From JBHIFE01 sp046760985 (lineage in GTDB: Bacteria > Chloroflexota > Dehalococcoidia > Dehalococcoidales > RBG-16-60-22): DNA of 36,619 nt. How positions within the stretch are numbered: the stretch's first letter is position 1; each line of letters opens with the position of its first letter. Shown here piece by piece: positions 8,064-16,454 of this stretch. The DNA is taken from the NCBI GenBank assembly GCA_046760985.1, contig JBHIFE010000001.1, positions 1-36,619 on the forward strand, given 5' to 3'. Below the pieces are notes generated by a model, which saw only the letters and a program-made list of their open reading frames with translations, was not told the DNA's origin and did not search any database. The translations under genes were made by a program, and so were the position numbers.

Positions 8064-8762
8064 CTACGCTGGGGAGACAAACATGTAGCCAATGCCGGGT
8101 TTGGAAAGGATATATTTGGGCTGGTGTGGATTTTCCTCTATCTTTTGTCGCAGATGGCGAATATAAGCTCTGAGGTACTCCAGCTCATCCTGATATTCGG
8201 CTCCCCACACTCTGGTCAGCAGCTCATGATGCAGCATCACCCGCCCGGCATTGCTCACCAGCTGGCACAAGAGCTTATACTCGGTGAGCGTCAATGCTAC
8301 CTCCTGCCCCTGCACCGTCACTCTACGTTGTGCGAAATCAACGCAAACATCGCCACAGGTGAAGGTAGGAGGCACTTTGGCTTCTTCCGAGGACCCGGTG
8401 CGCCGTAGCACTGCTTCTATCCTGGCGAGCAGCTCCTGAACGCTAAACGGCTTGGTCAGGTAGTCGTCAGCGCCTAATTTCAGCCCCCTCACCTTGTCAG
8501 TATCTTCTACTTTGGCGGTGAGCATGATGATTGGTGTAGCTGAGAACTCTCTGATTCGCTGACAGAGCTCATATCCGTCTATCTCCGGCAACATGATATC
8601 CAAGATAATCATGTCCGGCATCTCTATTTCGGCAAGCTTAAGGGCGGAACAAGCGTCCATGGCTATCAAAACCCGGTAGCCCACCGATTCCAGGTTGGCG
8701 CGCACCAACCTGATTAGCTGAGGGTCATCATCAACCAATAGAACCGAGGTTTTTTCCCCCAT
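8064..8762 (-). CDS. OmpR/PhoB-family response regulator
   Basis: The 232-residue protein has an N-terminal receiver domain (VDDD at 10-13, phospho-acceptor Asp55 in IILDIMLPEIDGYE, Lys in YLTKPF) and a C-terminal winged-helix DNA-binding domain (about 135-230; LTLTEYKLLCQLVSNAGRV, YIRHLRQKIEENP, GIGYMF). It is encoded 22 bp after the histidine kinase gene on the same strand, so the two form a two-component pair. The likely targets are neighbouring operons; the bc/NrfD operon is the nearest, but no binding repeat was identified. Confidence 0.93.
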   Translation of the reverse strand: MGEKTSVLLVDDDPQLIRLVRANLESVGYRVLIAMDACSALKLAEIEMPDMIILDIMLPEIDGYELCQRIREFSATPIIMLTAKVEDTDKVRGLKLGADDYLTKPFSVQELLARIEAVLRRTGSSEEAKVPPTFTCGDVCVDFAQRRVTVQGQEVALTLTEYKLLCQLVSNAGRVMLHHELLTRVWGAEYQDELEYLRAYIRHLRQKIEENPHQPKYILSKPGIGYMFVSPA

Positions 8763-8784
8763 CTAATGCCTTCCCTTCTGATTT

Positions 8785-11133
8785 TTATTCGCTGTCTTCG
8801 ACTTTGTCCAAGGGCAAGCTAAAACAAAATTTGCTTCCCTTACCGACGGTACTTTCCAGCCAGACTTCGCCACCATGAGCCTCAACGTGACCTTTGGCAA
8901 TGGAGAGTCCGAGTCCGCTACCGGGGGTGCTATGGGTTACCCAGCTATCGACCCGGTAGAATCGCTCGAAAACCTTATCTTGGTGTTCTGGGGGGATGCC
9001 TATCCCCTGATCACTGACACTGACCACGACTTTACCATCTCTGGTCTCACCAGCTATGGTAACCTCACCACCCTCTGGCGAGTATTTTACCGCGTTTTCT
9101 GTCAGGTTGCGCAATACCTGTTCCATACACCGAACATCAGCCTCAATCACAGGGAAAGAAGGCGAAAATTGCAGGGTGAACTTATGATTCTTGGCTCGTG
9201 GGGCAATCTCATCCACAACCTTCTGGGCAAGTCGGGGGATCAGTACCGGCTCCTTTTCCAGTTTGAGGGCTCCGGCTTCTAGTTTGGCTGATTGCAGGAG
9301 CTTGTCAATCAGGTCGCGCAGTTCATCAGTCTTCTCATTGATAATCTGGAGGAACTCTCGCTGGGTTTCCTCTTCCCAAGAGGCATCTTGACGAAGCAAT
9401 GAGGTGGAATAGCCCTTGATGAGAGTAAGCGGGGTCCGTAGCTCATGGGAGACTGAGGAAATAATCTGAGACCTTAATCGGTCCGCCTCATGCAGAGCTC
9501 TTGCCTCCTCCGCCTCATTGGTCAGCTGGTCCCTTTCAATGGCTATGGCGATATAATCGGCTATAGCCTGGACAAGACGACGATCCGACTCAGAGAAGGC
9601 TTGAGTATCCCGAAAGCTTATCATAACAAGGCTTCCAATATGCCGGCCCTGATGGCATACCTGACCACAAATATGGCTCTGCGCTTTCGGGCGTAAAGCA
9701 TCAGACTGAAGAAACGCAGTAACTGCCGCTTTGACCCTATCTTGGCTATCATCATCTGTCGGCTCCGAAATCGAGCCTGATGAAAGCTCATTACCGCTAA
9801 ATATAAACTGAGAATGAGTTCCTTTGTCCAGCCCAACCGCAGACTGCACCACTAGACCACTTTGGTCGGCACCTTGGAGAAGCAACGCTCCACCATCTGC
9901 CCCAGAGATAATCTCCACCGCTTTAACCACCACCGCATCTAGAAGACGGGATAAATCAAGAGTGGAGGTTAGAATCTCCGACACCGAGAGTAGCGAAGAG
10001 AGCTCTTTCGTCCTTTGCTCTAGCTCACCATAAGAGGTCTTCAGTTTGGTCCGCATGTCGTCAAAAGTCTGGGCTAGTATGCCGACTTCGTCTTTACCTA
10101 AGGTGGTAACCGGGCTGCTTAAGTCCCCTTCGGCTATCCTTTGGGAAGCGGTGGTAAGCATCCTAATACGGCTGCCGATATCTCGTGTGGTTACTGCCAC
10201 AAACAGGAGACTAACAACGACCAATCCTACTCCGAAGAGAAGCAGATTTTGATACAATTCACGAGTGGGGGCGAGTGCTTCTTCCTCTGACTGCCGGATG
10301 ACAACACCCCAGTTGGCCTTGGAGAGGGGAACGAAGGCCAGCACATCCTTCCTGTCCACCTTTTGCCCTGGTTCATGACAGGTATGACACACCCCGCGGG
10401 TCGGCTCTCCAGCACTAATCAGCCTGGCAAAGCGACCACTATGGTCGCTTTTCTCAAAAGGAGCCAGCTTAGGCCCAGGCTCAGTTCTGGCGACGACAAT
10501 CCCGTTCTGGTCTACAATCTCGACATAGCCTGTCTCTCCCAGTCTTATGGGGCGGACGAAGCCGCCGATACTCGATTGAGCTAGGTCAATAGCCACCACG
10601 AGCACACTTTTGCTCCCTTGTTGTCCCTGTTTAGTGAGACTAGTAAGAAAAACCACCGGGGTATCAGTCACCGGCAATGAAGTAAGCCCAGAGATACTGG
10701 GCTCACCACTACTTATAGCTTGGCTGATGCTAGGATAGGAGGAAATATCAATATCTGCTATCCCCAAATCCTCTGGCTCACTCCATATAACCTGCCCTCT
10801 TTCATTGAGGAGATAGATGCTATGAGTATAAATGGACAACCGGGAATAGGTGTCCTCAAGTTCTTCTATCTGTGGTTCAAAGTTATCCTTTGCCCCGTCA
10901 CTTTCTATCATCTGGGCAGTGTTTTTCAGCTCAACGAGAGCACGCCCCAGCGCTTCGTCCAGGTAGTCGGCTACCAGGCGGGCAGTAGTCAGCCGGTCTT
11001 GAAGCATGGTTTCGGTAGCCTTGTTCACCGCTCCCATGCCCAAAGAGCTAAATACTCCAATGCCCAGTAGCAGCCCTAGCGTAGTCAGGAGAGTAATCTT
11101 TTTCCCCAGAGTTAGGTTTGTCAGTAATTTCAC
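8785..11133 (-). CDS. Sensor histidine kinase with an extracytoplasmic heme c site, HAMP and GAF domains
   Basis: The 782-residue protein begins with GTG at 11133. Order: membrane helix (12-34), large outside sensor domain of double-Cache type (about 40-290), second helix (about 293-314), HAMP (315-370), GAF (about 385-535), HisKA with phospho-acceptor His563 in SSVSHELRTPL, and HATPase with NLTENAVKYS, DQGIGIP and GSGLGLSIA. Within the outside domain, residues 249-253 are CHTCH, a full CxxCH heme c attachment motif followed by EPG. A covalently bound heme there would let the kinase sense redox state or a small gas. The GAF domain has CGQVC, a possible second redox pair. It is co-transcribed with the OmpR-type regulator next to it. 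Confidence 0.93.
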   Translation of the reverse strand: MKLLTNLTLGKKITLLTTLGLLLGIGVFSSLGMGAVNKATETMLQDRLTTARLVADYLDEALGRALVELKNTAQMIESDGAKDNFEPQIEELEDTYSRLSIYTHSIYLLNERGQVIWSEPEDLGIADIDISSYPSISQAISSGEPSISGLTSLPVTDTPVVFLTSLTKQGQQGSKSVLVVAIDLAQSSIGGFVRPIRLGETGYVEIVDQNGIVVARTEPGPKLAPFEKSDHSGRFARLISAGEPTRGVCHTCHEPGQKVDRKDVLAFVPLSKANWGVVIRQSEEEALAPTRELYQNLLLFGVGLVVVSLLFVAVTTRDIGSRIRMLTTASQRIAEGDLSSPVTTLGKDEVGILAQTFDDMRTKLKTSYGELEQRTKELSSLLSVSEILTSTLDLSRLLDAVVVKAVEIISGADGGALLLQGADQSGLVVQSAVGLDKGTHSQFIFSGNELSSGSISEPTDDDSQDRVKAAVTAFLQSDALRPKAQSHICGQVCHQGRHIGSLVMISFRDTQAFSESDRRLVQAIADYIAIAIERDQLTNEAEEARALHEADRLRSQIISSVSHELRTPLTLIKGYSTSLLRQDASWEEETQREFLQIINEKTDELRDLIDKLLQSAKLEAGALKLEKEPVLIPRLAQKVVDEIAPRAKNHKFTLQFSPSFPVIEADVRCMEQVLRNLTENAVKYSPEGGEVTIAGETRDGKVVVSVSDQGIGIPPEHQDKVFERFYRVDSWVTHSTPGSGLGLSIAKGHVEAHGGEVWLESTVGKGSKFCFSLPLDKVEDSE

Positions 11134-11251
11134 CGTTCACGCCTCATTACGGGAAACATCCTTGCCAGGACGCTTACTCAGATTCGGTATTTACTATTAG
11201 ATGCCGGATCGTGAAGTATCGCATACCTGATTATCTAGAGCTTATAGTAAA

Positions 11252-11257
11252 ATTATA
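11252..11257 (-). promoter_or_regulatory. Candidate -10 box for the sensor kinase operon
   Basis: The minus strand reads TGTATAATTTT here, a perfect TATAAT hexamer about 120 bases upstream of the kinase GTG. The -35 region at the usual distance does not match TTGACA well, so either another sigma factor or an activator would be needed. Confidence 0.35.
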
Positions 11258-11390
11258 CATCATTAAACCCTCGGTGTTCCATCTTGGGGCAGTAACCTCC
11301 GATACTGGACAATTCATCAAATAATCTGAAGTAAACTCCAAACAGACAATTCAAGAGCAGCTTATAGTCCTTCGCTTATTTTCTCGAGTT

Positions 11391-11421
11391 GGCCTCCTAG
11401 TCGTGGAGGTCTTTTCTTTTT
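11391..11421 (+). terminator. Plus-strand terminator-like hairpin with no plus-strand gene upstream
   Basis: GGCCTCC pairs with GGAGGTC (7 bp, one G-T pair) around the loop TAGTCGT, followed by TTTTCTTTTT on the plus strand. On the minus strand there is no T tract, so it is directional. The only annotated genes upstream on that side are on the minus strand, so it would end either an antisense/readthrough transcript or a small RNA. Confidence 0.5.
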
Positions 11422-11646
11422 GTCAGGCTTTTGAGCATGCCAGAGAGTATGAAGGATGCAATTGCTTCCTCTAATTTTACAAAATAGGCTTTTGTGCAAT
11501 AGTGAAACTGACAAACACAAAAGCACCTTAACAACCGAATACACACAAAGCCCAAGCTGAACGCTTGCCCCAGTCTCTGGGCAAATAAAATACCCTAGAC
11601 TAGCTGACACTAGCCAGGGCAAGTCTAACAAAGCGGAGTGACCACA

Positions 11647-11748
11647 ATGCTAGACTGGGGAAAGTATATTACTGTTTCTTTTATCGTTTCACCTGTTGTC
11701 GGGTTTATTGCTTTAATCACCATGTTTTTTGCTCCCCATCTAGTGTGA
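11647..11748 (+). CDS. Possible 33-residue single-helix membrane peptide
   Basis: ATG at 11647 opens a 33-codon frame ending at TGA (11746-11748), with GGAG 9 bases upstream (CGGAGTGACCACA). The peptide begins MLDWGKY and continues as one hydrophobic helix (ITVSFIVSPVVGFIALITMFFAP) ending LV. Composition and layout fit a small membrane protein, such as a respiratory-complex accessory peptide or a toxin-like peptide. I know no family for it. A frame this short could arise by chance, but the ribosome binding site and consistent hydrophobicity favour a real gene. Confidence 0.4.
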   Translation: MLDWGKYITVSFIVSPVVGFIALITMFFAPHLV

Positions 11749-11858
11749 TTTTCACCTAGGTCATCAGCAGTAACCGGCTCATTAACTATTTCCGCTAAAG
11801 CATTCTCTTTGAACTAGATGTCGCCAGAGCAACTTCTTCTATTCTCTCTAGGATAGTA

Positions 11859-13820
11859 TCACTCACTTTGAAGGTCAGGAACAATGCTTTCGTAATAATC
11901 CAATGACTTCGGATTAACTAGAGCATCCCTATTTACGACTACCCTACCATGTATTATGTTCGTGACCGCGATTTCCACTTTCTTCATGTTGAGCGTATAA
12001 GGGATGTCCGACACTTCAATAATTCTAGCCGGAACATGCCGCGGAGAGGCATTTTCACGAAGGGTTTTTCTAATTTTATTCTGCAAATCGTCTGTTAAGT
12101 TGTATCCCGTAGCGAGTTTAACAAAGAGGATAATACGCTGGTCGCCTTTCCACTCCTGTCCAATAGCCAGGCTATCGGCAACCTCCTCTAGCTTCTCTAC
12201 TTGGTTATATATTTCAGCGGTGCCAATGCGAACTCCTGAGGGTTTTAAGACAGCGTCAGAGCGACCAAAAAAGGTTATTCCCCTAGTATCACTATGAATC
12301 ATGATGTAATCTCCGTGACGCCATACCCTCGGGTAAATACTAAAGTAAGCCTCTTTATATCTCTCGCCATTCGGATCATTCCAGAAATAAAGTGGCATGG
12401 AGGGGGCAGGAGCTTCACAGACAAGCTCTCCCATTTGGTCAAGTACTGGGCTACCTTTTTCATCATAACAATTCACCTTCATTCCCAAAGCTGCCCTCTG
12501 TAATTCACCAGCATACACAGCGAGAGTAGGACTCCCGATAGCAAAACAGCCATTGATATCTGTGCCGCCAGAAATAGAATTAAAGTGTAGGTCTGCTTTA
12601 ATGGCTTTATATATGTATTCAAAACCCTCAGCCGAAAGAACTGAACCGGTTTGGGATATTTCCCGCAGTGATGACAAATCATAATCCTTTCCAGGCTCAA
12701 GCCCCTCAGTTCTAAGATAGTTGATGTAACTGGCACTGGTACCGAAAATTGTTATCTTCTCATCCTGTATCAGTTTCCACATGGCACCCGGATCAGGATA
12801 ATTGGGGTTACCATCATATAATACTATGGTAGCTCCTATGGCTAAGGAACTAAGCAGCCAGTTCCACATCATCCAACTGCAAGTGGTTATGTAGAAGATT
12901 GTATCCTCTCGCTTTAAGTCGGTATGAAGTATCAACTCCTTTAAATGATTGATGAGGACTCCGCCAGCTCCCTGAACCATGCACTTTGGCTTACCAGTTG
13001 TTCCTGAGGAAAACATGATAAATAGAGGGTGATCAGAAGGTAACTGCTCAAATTGAATTTCAGGTTGCTCTTCCCCAGCTATGAATTGATCATAATACAC
13101 AGAGTTAGGAATATGACTGATATCAGTTTTTTCTCCCGTATAACGAACCACGATAACTTTTTCCAAAGAGGGTATTCCCCTGACAATCTCGCCAGCGTTA
13201 GCTAAGGAATTAAAGGTCTTCCCCTTATAAAAATAGCCATCGGCCGTGAATAGAACCTTTGGTTTAATTTGACCAAGACGCTCCAGAGTTGCCTGCGCAC
13301 CGAGATCAGTAGCACAAGAAGACCATACCGCGCCAATACTGGTAGTAGCCAGCATAGCAGTAGCGGTCTCTATTAAATTAGGCATATAAGCCACTACCCT
13401 GTCTCCAGGCTTAACCCCTACATTGCGCAGAGATTTGGCAAGACGAGCCACGGAATCATAAAGTTCGGCATAGCTCATCCTGGCAGATTTCTGAGTTTCT
13501 CCTTTGAATATGAAAGCGAGATGGTCGTCTCTGTATCTCAACAGGTTCTCAGCAAAATTCAATCTGGCACCACCAAACCACTTAGCACCGGGAAACTTAC
13601 TTAAGTCGTCAACCACCTCGTCATACTGGCGAGAGGCTTTGATTGGGGCAAATTCCCACATAGCCGCCCAAAAGTCAGGTATCTTCTCAACTGACCAGTC
13701 ATATAGCTCATCATACGAGTCAATCGTAAGACCATATTTTTCATTGACAAAGCTAGTGAACCAGGTCAGGTTAGCTTGTTTCTTAATTTCCTCGGAGGGC
13801 TCCCAAATGGGCACCTTCAC
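11859..13820 (-). CDS. aacS: Acetoacetyl-CoA synthetase
   Basis: This ANL-superfamily enzyme activates acetoacetate with ATP and CoA to acetoacetyl-CoA in the cytoplasm. Counted from GTG at 13820, chosen because AAAGGAG lies 8 bases upstream, it has 653 residues, the usual family length; a TTG at 13859 would add 13 residues. The N-terminus VKVPIWEPSEE and FPGAKWFGGARLNFAENLL are characteristic of AacS. The phosphate-binding loop is FSSGTTGKPK, the adenylate motif is GRSDAVLKPSGVRIGTAEIY, and the C-terminal lysine is in PYTLNMKKVE. It is the last gene of the catabolic operon, 47 bp after the BKACE gene, whose expected product is acetoacetate; the pairing supports both calls. Confidence 0.93.
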   Translation of the reverse strand: MKVPIWEPSEEIKKQANLTWFTSFVNEKYGLTIDSYDELYDWSVEKIPDFWAAMWEFAPIKASRQYDEVVDDLSKFPGAKWFGGARLNFAENLLRYRDDHLAFIFKGETQKSARMSYAELYDSVARLAKSLRNVGVKPGDRVVAYMPNLIETATAMLATTSIGAVWSSCATDLGAQATLERLGQIKPKVLFTADGYFYKGKTFNSLANAGEIVRGIPSLEKVIVVRYTGEKTDISHIPNSVYYDQFIAGEEQPEIQFEQLPSDHPLFIMFSSGTTGKPKCMVQGAGGVLINHLKELILHTDLKREDTIFYITTCSWMMWNWLLSSLAIGATIVLYDGNPNYPDPGAMWKLIQDEKITIFGTSASYINYLRTEGLEPGKDYDLSSLREISQTGSVLSAEGFEYIYKAIKADLHFNSISGGTDINGCFAIGSPTLAVYAGELQRAALGMKVNCYDEKGSPVLDQMGELVCEAPAPSMPLYFWNDPNGERYKEAYFSIYPRVWRHGDYIMIHSDTRGITFFGRSDAVLKPSGVRIGTAEIYNQVEKLEEVADSLAIGQEWKGDQRIILFVKLATGYNLTDDLQNKIRKTLRENASPRHVPARIIEVSDIPYTLNMKKVEIAVTNIIHGRVVVNRDALVNPKSLDYYESIVPDLQSE

Positions 13821-13867
13821 AGCACTCACTCCTTTAGCGTTTGGCTTTAACTCACTCAAGCCTACCT

Positions 13868-14791
13868 TTAGAAGTTTACTTTATCTAATCCTTTAAGACC
13901 TAGAATTTCTCTTGCCTCATCGGGTGTAGCTGGTTCCAAGCTTAACTCCCGAGCTATCCTCACAATCTTTTCTACCTGTTCAGCATTACTCTTAGCTTTG
14001 ACTCCCTTACCAACGTAAAGGCTATCCTCCATACCAACTCGGGCATTACCACCCATAATCAGTGACATGGTGCACATTGGCATCTGAGTCCGACCAGCGG
14101 CACAAACTGACCAAACAAAGTCGCCGATTGCTTCACGAGCAGTATTATAAAGGAATACCAGATTACTTGCTGACGGTTGAATGGATCCTAGAATGCCTAG
14201 GACAAATTGAAGATAAACAGGTTTTTTAATAGGATGCCCCTTCTCGAGCATGTAGGCTAGGTTATAAATCATGCCGGTATCGTATATTTCTATTTCCGGC
14301 TTTGTCCCATTTTCGGCAAAAGTTTTCAAATACTGCTCCAGTGACTTAAATGTATTAGGAAAGATAAGGTCTTTTGTCATCTCTAAATATTTCGGTTCCC
14401 AATCATACTTAAAGGTGTCTACTATTTCCGTACCTCGGGATATATTAAAATTTATCGACCCAAAATTACATGAGGCAAGCTCGGGCTTGAGGAGAGGTAT
14501 CGGCCTGAGCCGCTCCTCGACAGTCATCCCGAGACCCCCACCTGTGGTTACGCAAATAACCATATTACATCTGCTTTTTATATTGCCAACTATTTCCCTC
14601 ATTAATTCCACATCAGAACTAGGTTGTCCCGTTTCCGGATTACGGGCATGAATATGAGCCACTGCAGCTCCAGCCTCATAAGCTCGCACTGCCTCATCGG
14701 CAATTTGCTTTGGCGTGATGGGTAAGTATGGGCTCATGCTCGGAGTATGTATGCTACCAGTTATCGCTGCTGAAATAATAGCTTTTGCCAA
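13868..14791 (-). CDS. BKACE (DUF849) beta-keto acid cleavage enzyme; candidate triacetate acetoacetate-lyase
   Basis: The 307-residue protein starts with TTG at 14791 (AAGGAGGTGG upstream). The BKACE hallmarks are visible: AAITGSIHTPSMSP, EAGAAVAHIHARNPETGQP with the metal-binding HIH, VICVTTGGG, and SCNFGSINF. BKACE enzymes are Zn-dependent TIM barrels that split a beta-keto acid using acetyl-CoA, releasing acetoacetate and a new acyl-CoA. Founding members act on 3-keto-5-aminohexanoate, but the family is broad. Here the gene lies between an FmdE-like gene and acetoacetyl-CoA synthetase in an operon with an SDR, a cyclase-family hydrolase and a transhydroxylase. As I recall, a BKACE member cleaves triacetate (3,5-dioxohexanoate) in clostridial phloroglucinol breakdown, which is the substrate I propose. 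The family is certain; the substrate is inferred. Confidence 0.9.
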   Translation of the reverse strand: MAKAIISAAITGSIHTPSMSPYLPITPKQIADEAVRAYEAGAAVAHIHARNPETGQPSSDVELMREIVGNIKSRCNMVICVTTGGGLGMTVEERLRPIPLLKPELASCNFGSINFNISRGTEIVDTFKYDWEPKYLEMTKDLIFPNTFKSLEQYLKTFAENGTKPEIEIYDTGMIYNLAYMLEKGHPIKKPVYLQFVLGILGSIQPSASNLVFLYNTAREAIGDFVWSVCAAGRTQMPMCTMSLIMGGNARVGMEDSLYVGKGVKAKSNAEQVEKIVRIARELSLEPATPDEAREILGLKGLDKVNF

Positions 14792-14830
14792 TTCTATTCC
14801 ACCTCCTTTCTATTCTGGGGGGCAGCATGA

Positions 14831-15445
14831 TTATCCCTTTTTCCTTTCCTTGGGAGCCCCGCGGTCATCCGGAACCTCGGATACCATATATGGAGTCCCA
14901 CCCTGACAGGCACGGCAGACTTCCCCATCATCAACCGGATAGGCTTCTCTACACAGGGGACAAATGGTTAATCCACCCCGGCGCTGTTTTTTCCTGAAAG
15001 GGGGGTTAACCTTAACCCGTTGGATGCCGCAGATATTTGATCCAGCTTCTCTGATCTGTTCTATAAGGAGCTTTGAGTCCTGTTCTTTTTTAGACTTTAG
15101 CTTGAAAAACCAGCTTTTGATCTCGGACCATACTTCTACCTTGGTCGGATCCAGAAAAACCCGTATCCCTTCACCCTGGTATTTCTCATAAATGGTTAAG
15201 GCAAAACGACCCATATTGATGACTTTGAGCCATCCGTTCCCTATGGTGCACGGGGTGAGAAGCTGTATTGCGTCAGGGAGACAGACGGGGGTTTCGCATA
15301 TGGCATCAAACAGTCCGTCTTTAGGAAGGTGCTTGAACGCCAGATCTACCATAAACCCCCCTATGACCACGCCCGGGGCAGCGTATCCGTGAAAGGATTT
15401 AACCAGATTTACATATTCTTCAAACGTATAGGAACAAATATTCAT
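14831..15445 (-). CDS. FmdE-like protein with C-terminal zinc ribbon
   Basis: The 204-residue protein has an FmdE-type domain (residues about 10-150; FHGYAAPGVVIGGFMVDLA, AICETPVCLPDAIQLLTPCTIGNG) and a C-terminal zinc ribbon CPLC-x11-CRAC. FmdE was first described in the operon for molybdenum formylmethanofuran dehydrogenase, and relatives lie next to molybdopterin enzymes; the function is unsettled. The signature HGHxCPG is here HGYAAPG, so the second His and the Cys are missing and that metal site may be changed, while Cys residues in CETPVC and TPC remain. No clear ribosome binding site precedes the ATG. It lies between the transhydroxylase-like alpha/beta genes and the BKACE gene, so a role in maturation of, or electron/metal supply to, the molybdenum enzyme is plausible but inferred. 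Confidence 0.8.
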   Translation of the reverse strand: MNICSYTFEEYVNLVKSFHGYAAPGVVIGGFMVDLAFKHLPKDGLFDAICETPVCLPDAIQLLTPCTIGNGWLKVINMGRFALTIYEKYQGEGIRVFLDPTKVEVWSEIKSWFFKLKSKKEQDSKLLIEQIREAGSNICGIQRVKVNPPFRKKQRRGGLTICPLCREAYPVDDGEVCRACQGGTPYMVSEVPDDRGAPKERKKG

Positions 15446-15611
15446 AAGTCACACAGTCAAATTTTCTGATTAAGAATTAAATAAAAGCCTTAAATCAGAC
15501 CTCGTTAATTTATTATAAAATTTCCAAAATGCGAGGTTTACAAATAACCTGAAGATACCAACAGTGCCCTTTCGCTTCATCGCAAAAGGCGCGCAACACT
15601 TTTACCTAAAA

Positions 15612-16454
15612 CTATAGAAAGATTGTCCCTACATTAAGACTCGTCTTCAAGTCAACCTCAAGCGTTTTCTTTTCATAGCCCGGATAAACAATTTCGAGTG
15701 TGTACTTGCCGCTATTTTCTTCAAGGTCATCAAACTTAAAATCACCATAGTTATCGGTCACAAACTCAGCAATTTTCTCATTTGAGGCGCCGACCAAAGT
15801 TACCTTGGCGCCTTCGGCACATTCATTTTTACTATCTACCTGAACCGCAACACTACCTCCAATGAAACATTTGGTAAACCGATACAGATTCTTGTAATAT
15901 ACACGTGGCTTTGTTTTGTATTTTGGCTCATAAGCTTCCAACTTCTCAGCTTTGATGATGTCCTGCATTTCAGAATCCTCGACATAACGCATGCATAACG
16001 CTCCAGTAGGGCAAGCCTGAACACACCGGGGCTCTTTCCATCCCTCATCCAGCAGGTGGGCGCAAAAGGTGCATTTTTGCGGTACATTACTCTCTTCGTT
16101 CCACCAGATGACCCCGTAAGGGCACGAATCGACAATATTTGTCTGTCCCTTTGCCTTATCTGGGTCAATGATGACGATGCCATCGTCCCTCTTATATATG
16201 GCTCCGTCCCCTGCTGTCTTGATACAGGGGGCATCATCGCAATGCAGGCACGGGACAGGTAGATAGGCGACATCAATAATAGGATATTGTCCCCTTTCCT
16301 TCCTCATGATATTCATCCACCTATGCCCAAGCCTGGGTTGTGACACCGAGTATCCCGGCCAATCATTGTCCACATGTTCATCCTTGCAGGCAAGGAAACA
16401 GTTATTACAGTCTTCGCATTTTTCCACATCAATGATCATGTGCCATTTTTTCAT
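15612..16454 (-). CDS. Transhydroxylase-type beta subunit 1: three [4Fe-4S] clusters plus beta-barrel domain
   Basis: I place the start at ATG 16454, which overlaps the alpha stop as ATGA and has GGAGAG six bases upstream. The 280-residue protein has twelve cysteines in ferredoxin spacing (CEDCNNC..C, CLHC..APC, SCPYG, CTFC..C..C) and a C-terminal carboxypeptidase-regulatory/CnaB-like beta domain (about residues 200-280). This layout, and strings such as DNDWPGYSVSQ and GHRWMNI, match the beta subunit of pyrogallol-phloroglucinol transhydroxylase as I remember it. There is no signal peptide, so the complex is cytoplasmic. In that enzyme the clusters do not take part in net turnover; in the related resorcinol hydroxylase they carry electrons away. 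Confidence 0.93.
   Translation of the reverse strand: MKKWHMIIDVEKCEDCNNCFLACKDEHVDNDWPGYSVSQPRLGHRWMNIMRKERGQYPIIDVAYLPVPCLHCDDAPCIKTAGDGAIYKRDDGIVIIDPDKAKGQTNIVDSCPYGVIWWNEESNVPQKCTFCAHLLDEGWKEPRCVQACPTGALCMRYVEDSEMQDIIKAEKLEAYEPKYKTKPRVYYKNLYRFTKCFIGGSVAVQVDSKNECAEGAKVTLVGASNEKIAEFVTDNYGDFKFDDLEENSGKYTLEIVYPGYEKKTLEVDLKTSLNVGTIFL

Larger units (their letters stand above)
11134..11646. other. Long intergenic region upstream of the sensor kinase, with a terminator-like hairpin and a small ORF at its right end
   Basis: No conserved protein is visible in these 513 bases. An open frame on the minus strand (11362-11631) has no convincing ribosome binding site and cuts through a terminator-like hairpin, so I do not accept it. 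The stretch holds a minus-strand TATAAT box, a plus-strand hairpin with T tract and, just beyond it, a 33-codon ORF, each listed separately. It may contain a small plus-strand RNA ending at the hairpin. Confidence 0.5.

Noticed and set aside
11362..11631. 89-residue minus-strand frame
   Set aside because: It lacks a ribosome binding site, is cysteine- and leucine-rich without pattern, and runs through a terminator-like hairpin.
15541..15605. Stem-loop in the gap after the beta-1 gene
   Set aside because: The stem needs a bulge and a wobble pair and has no T tract; it could be chance.
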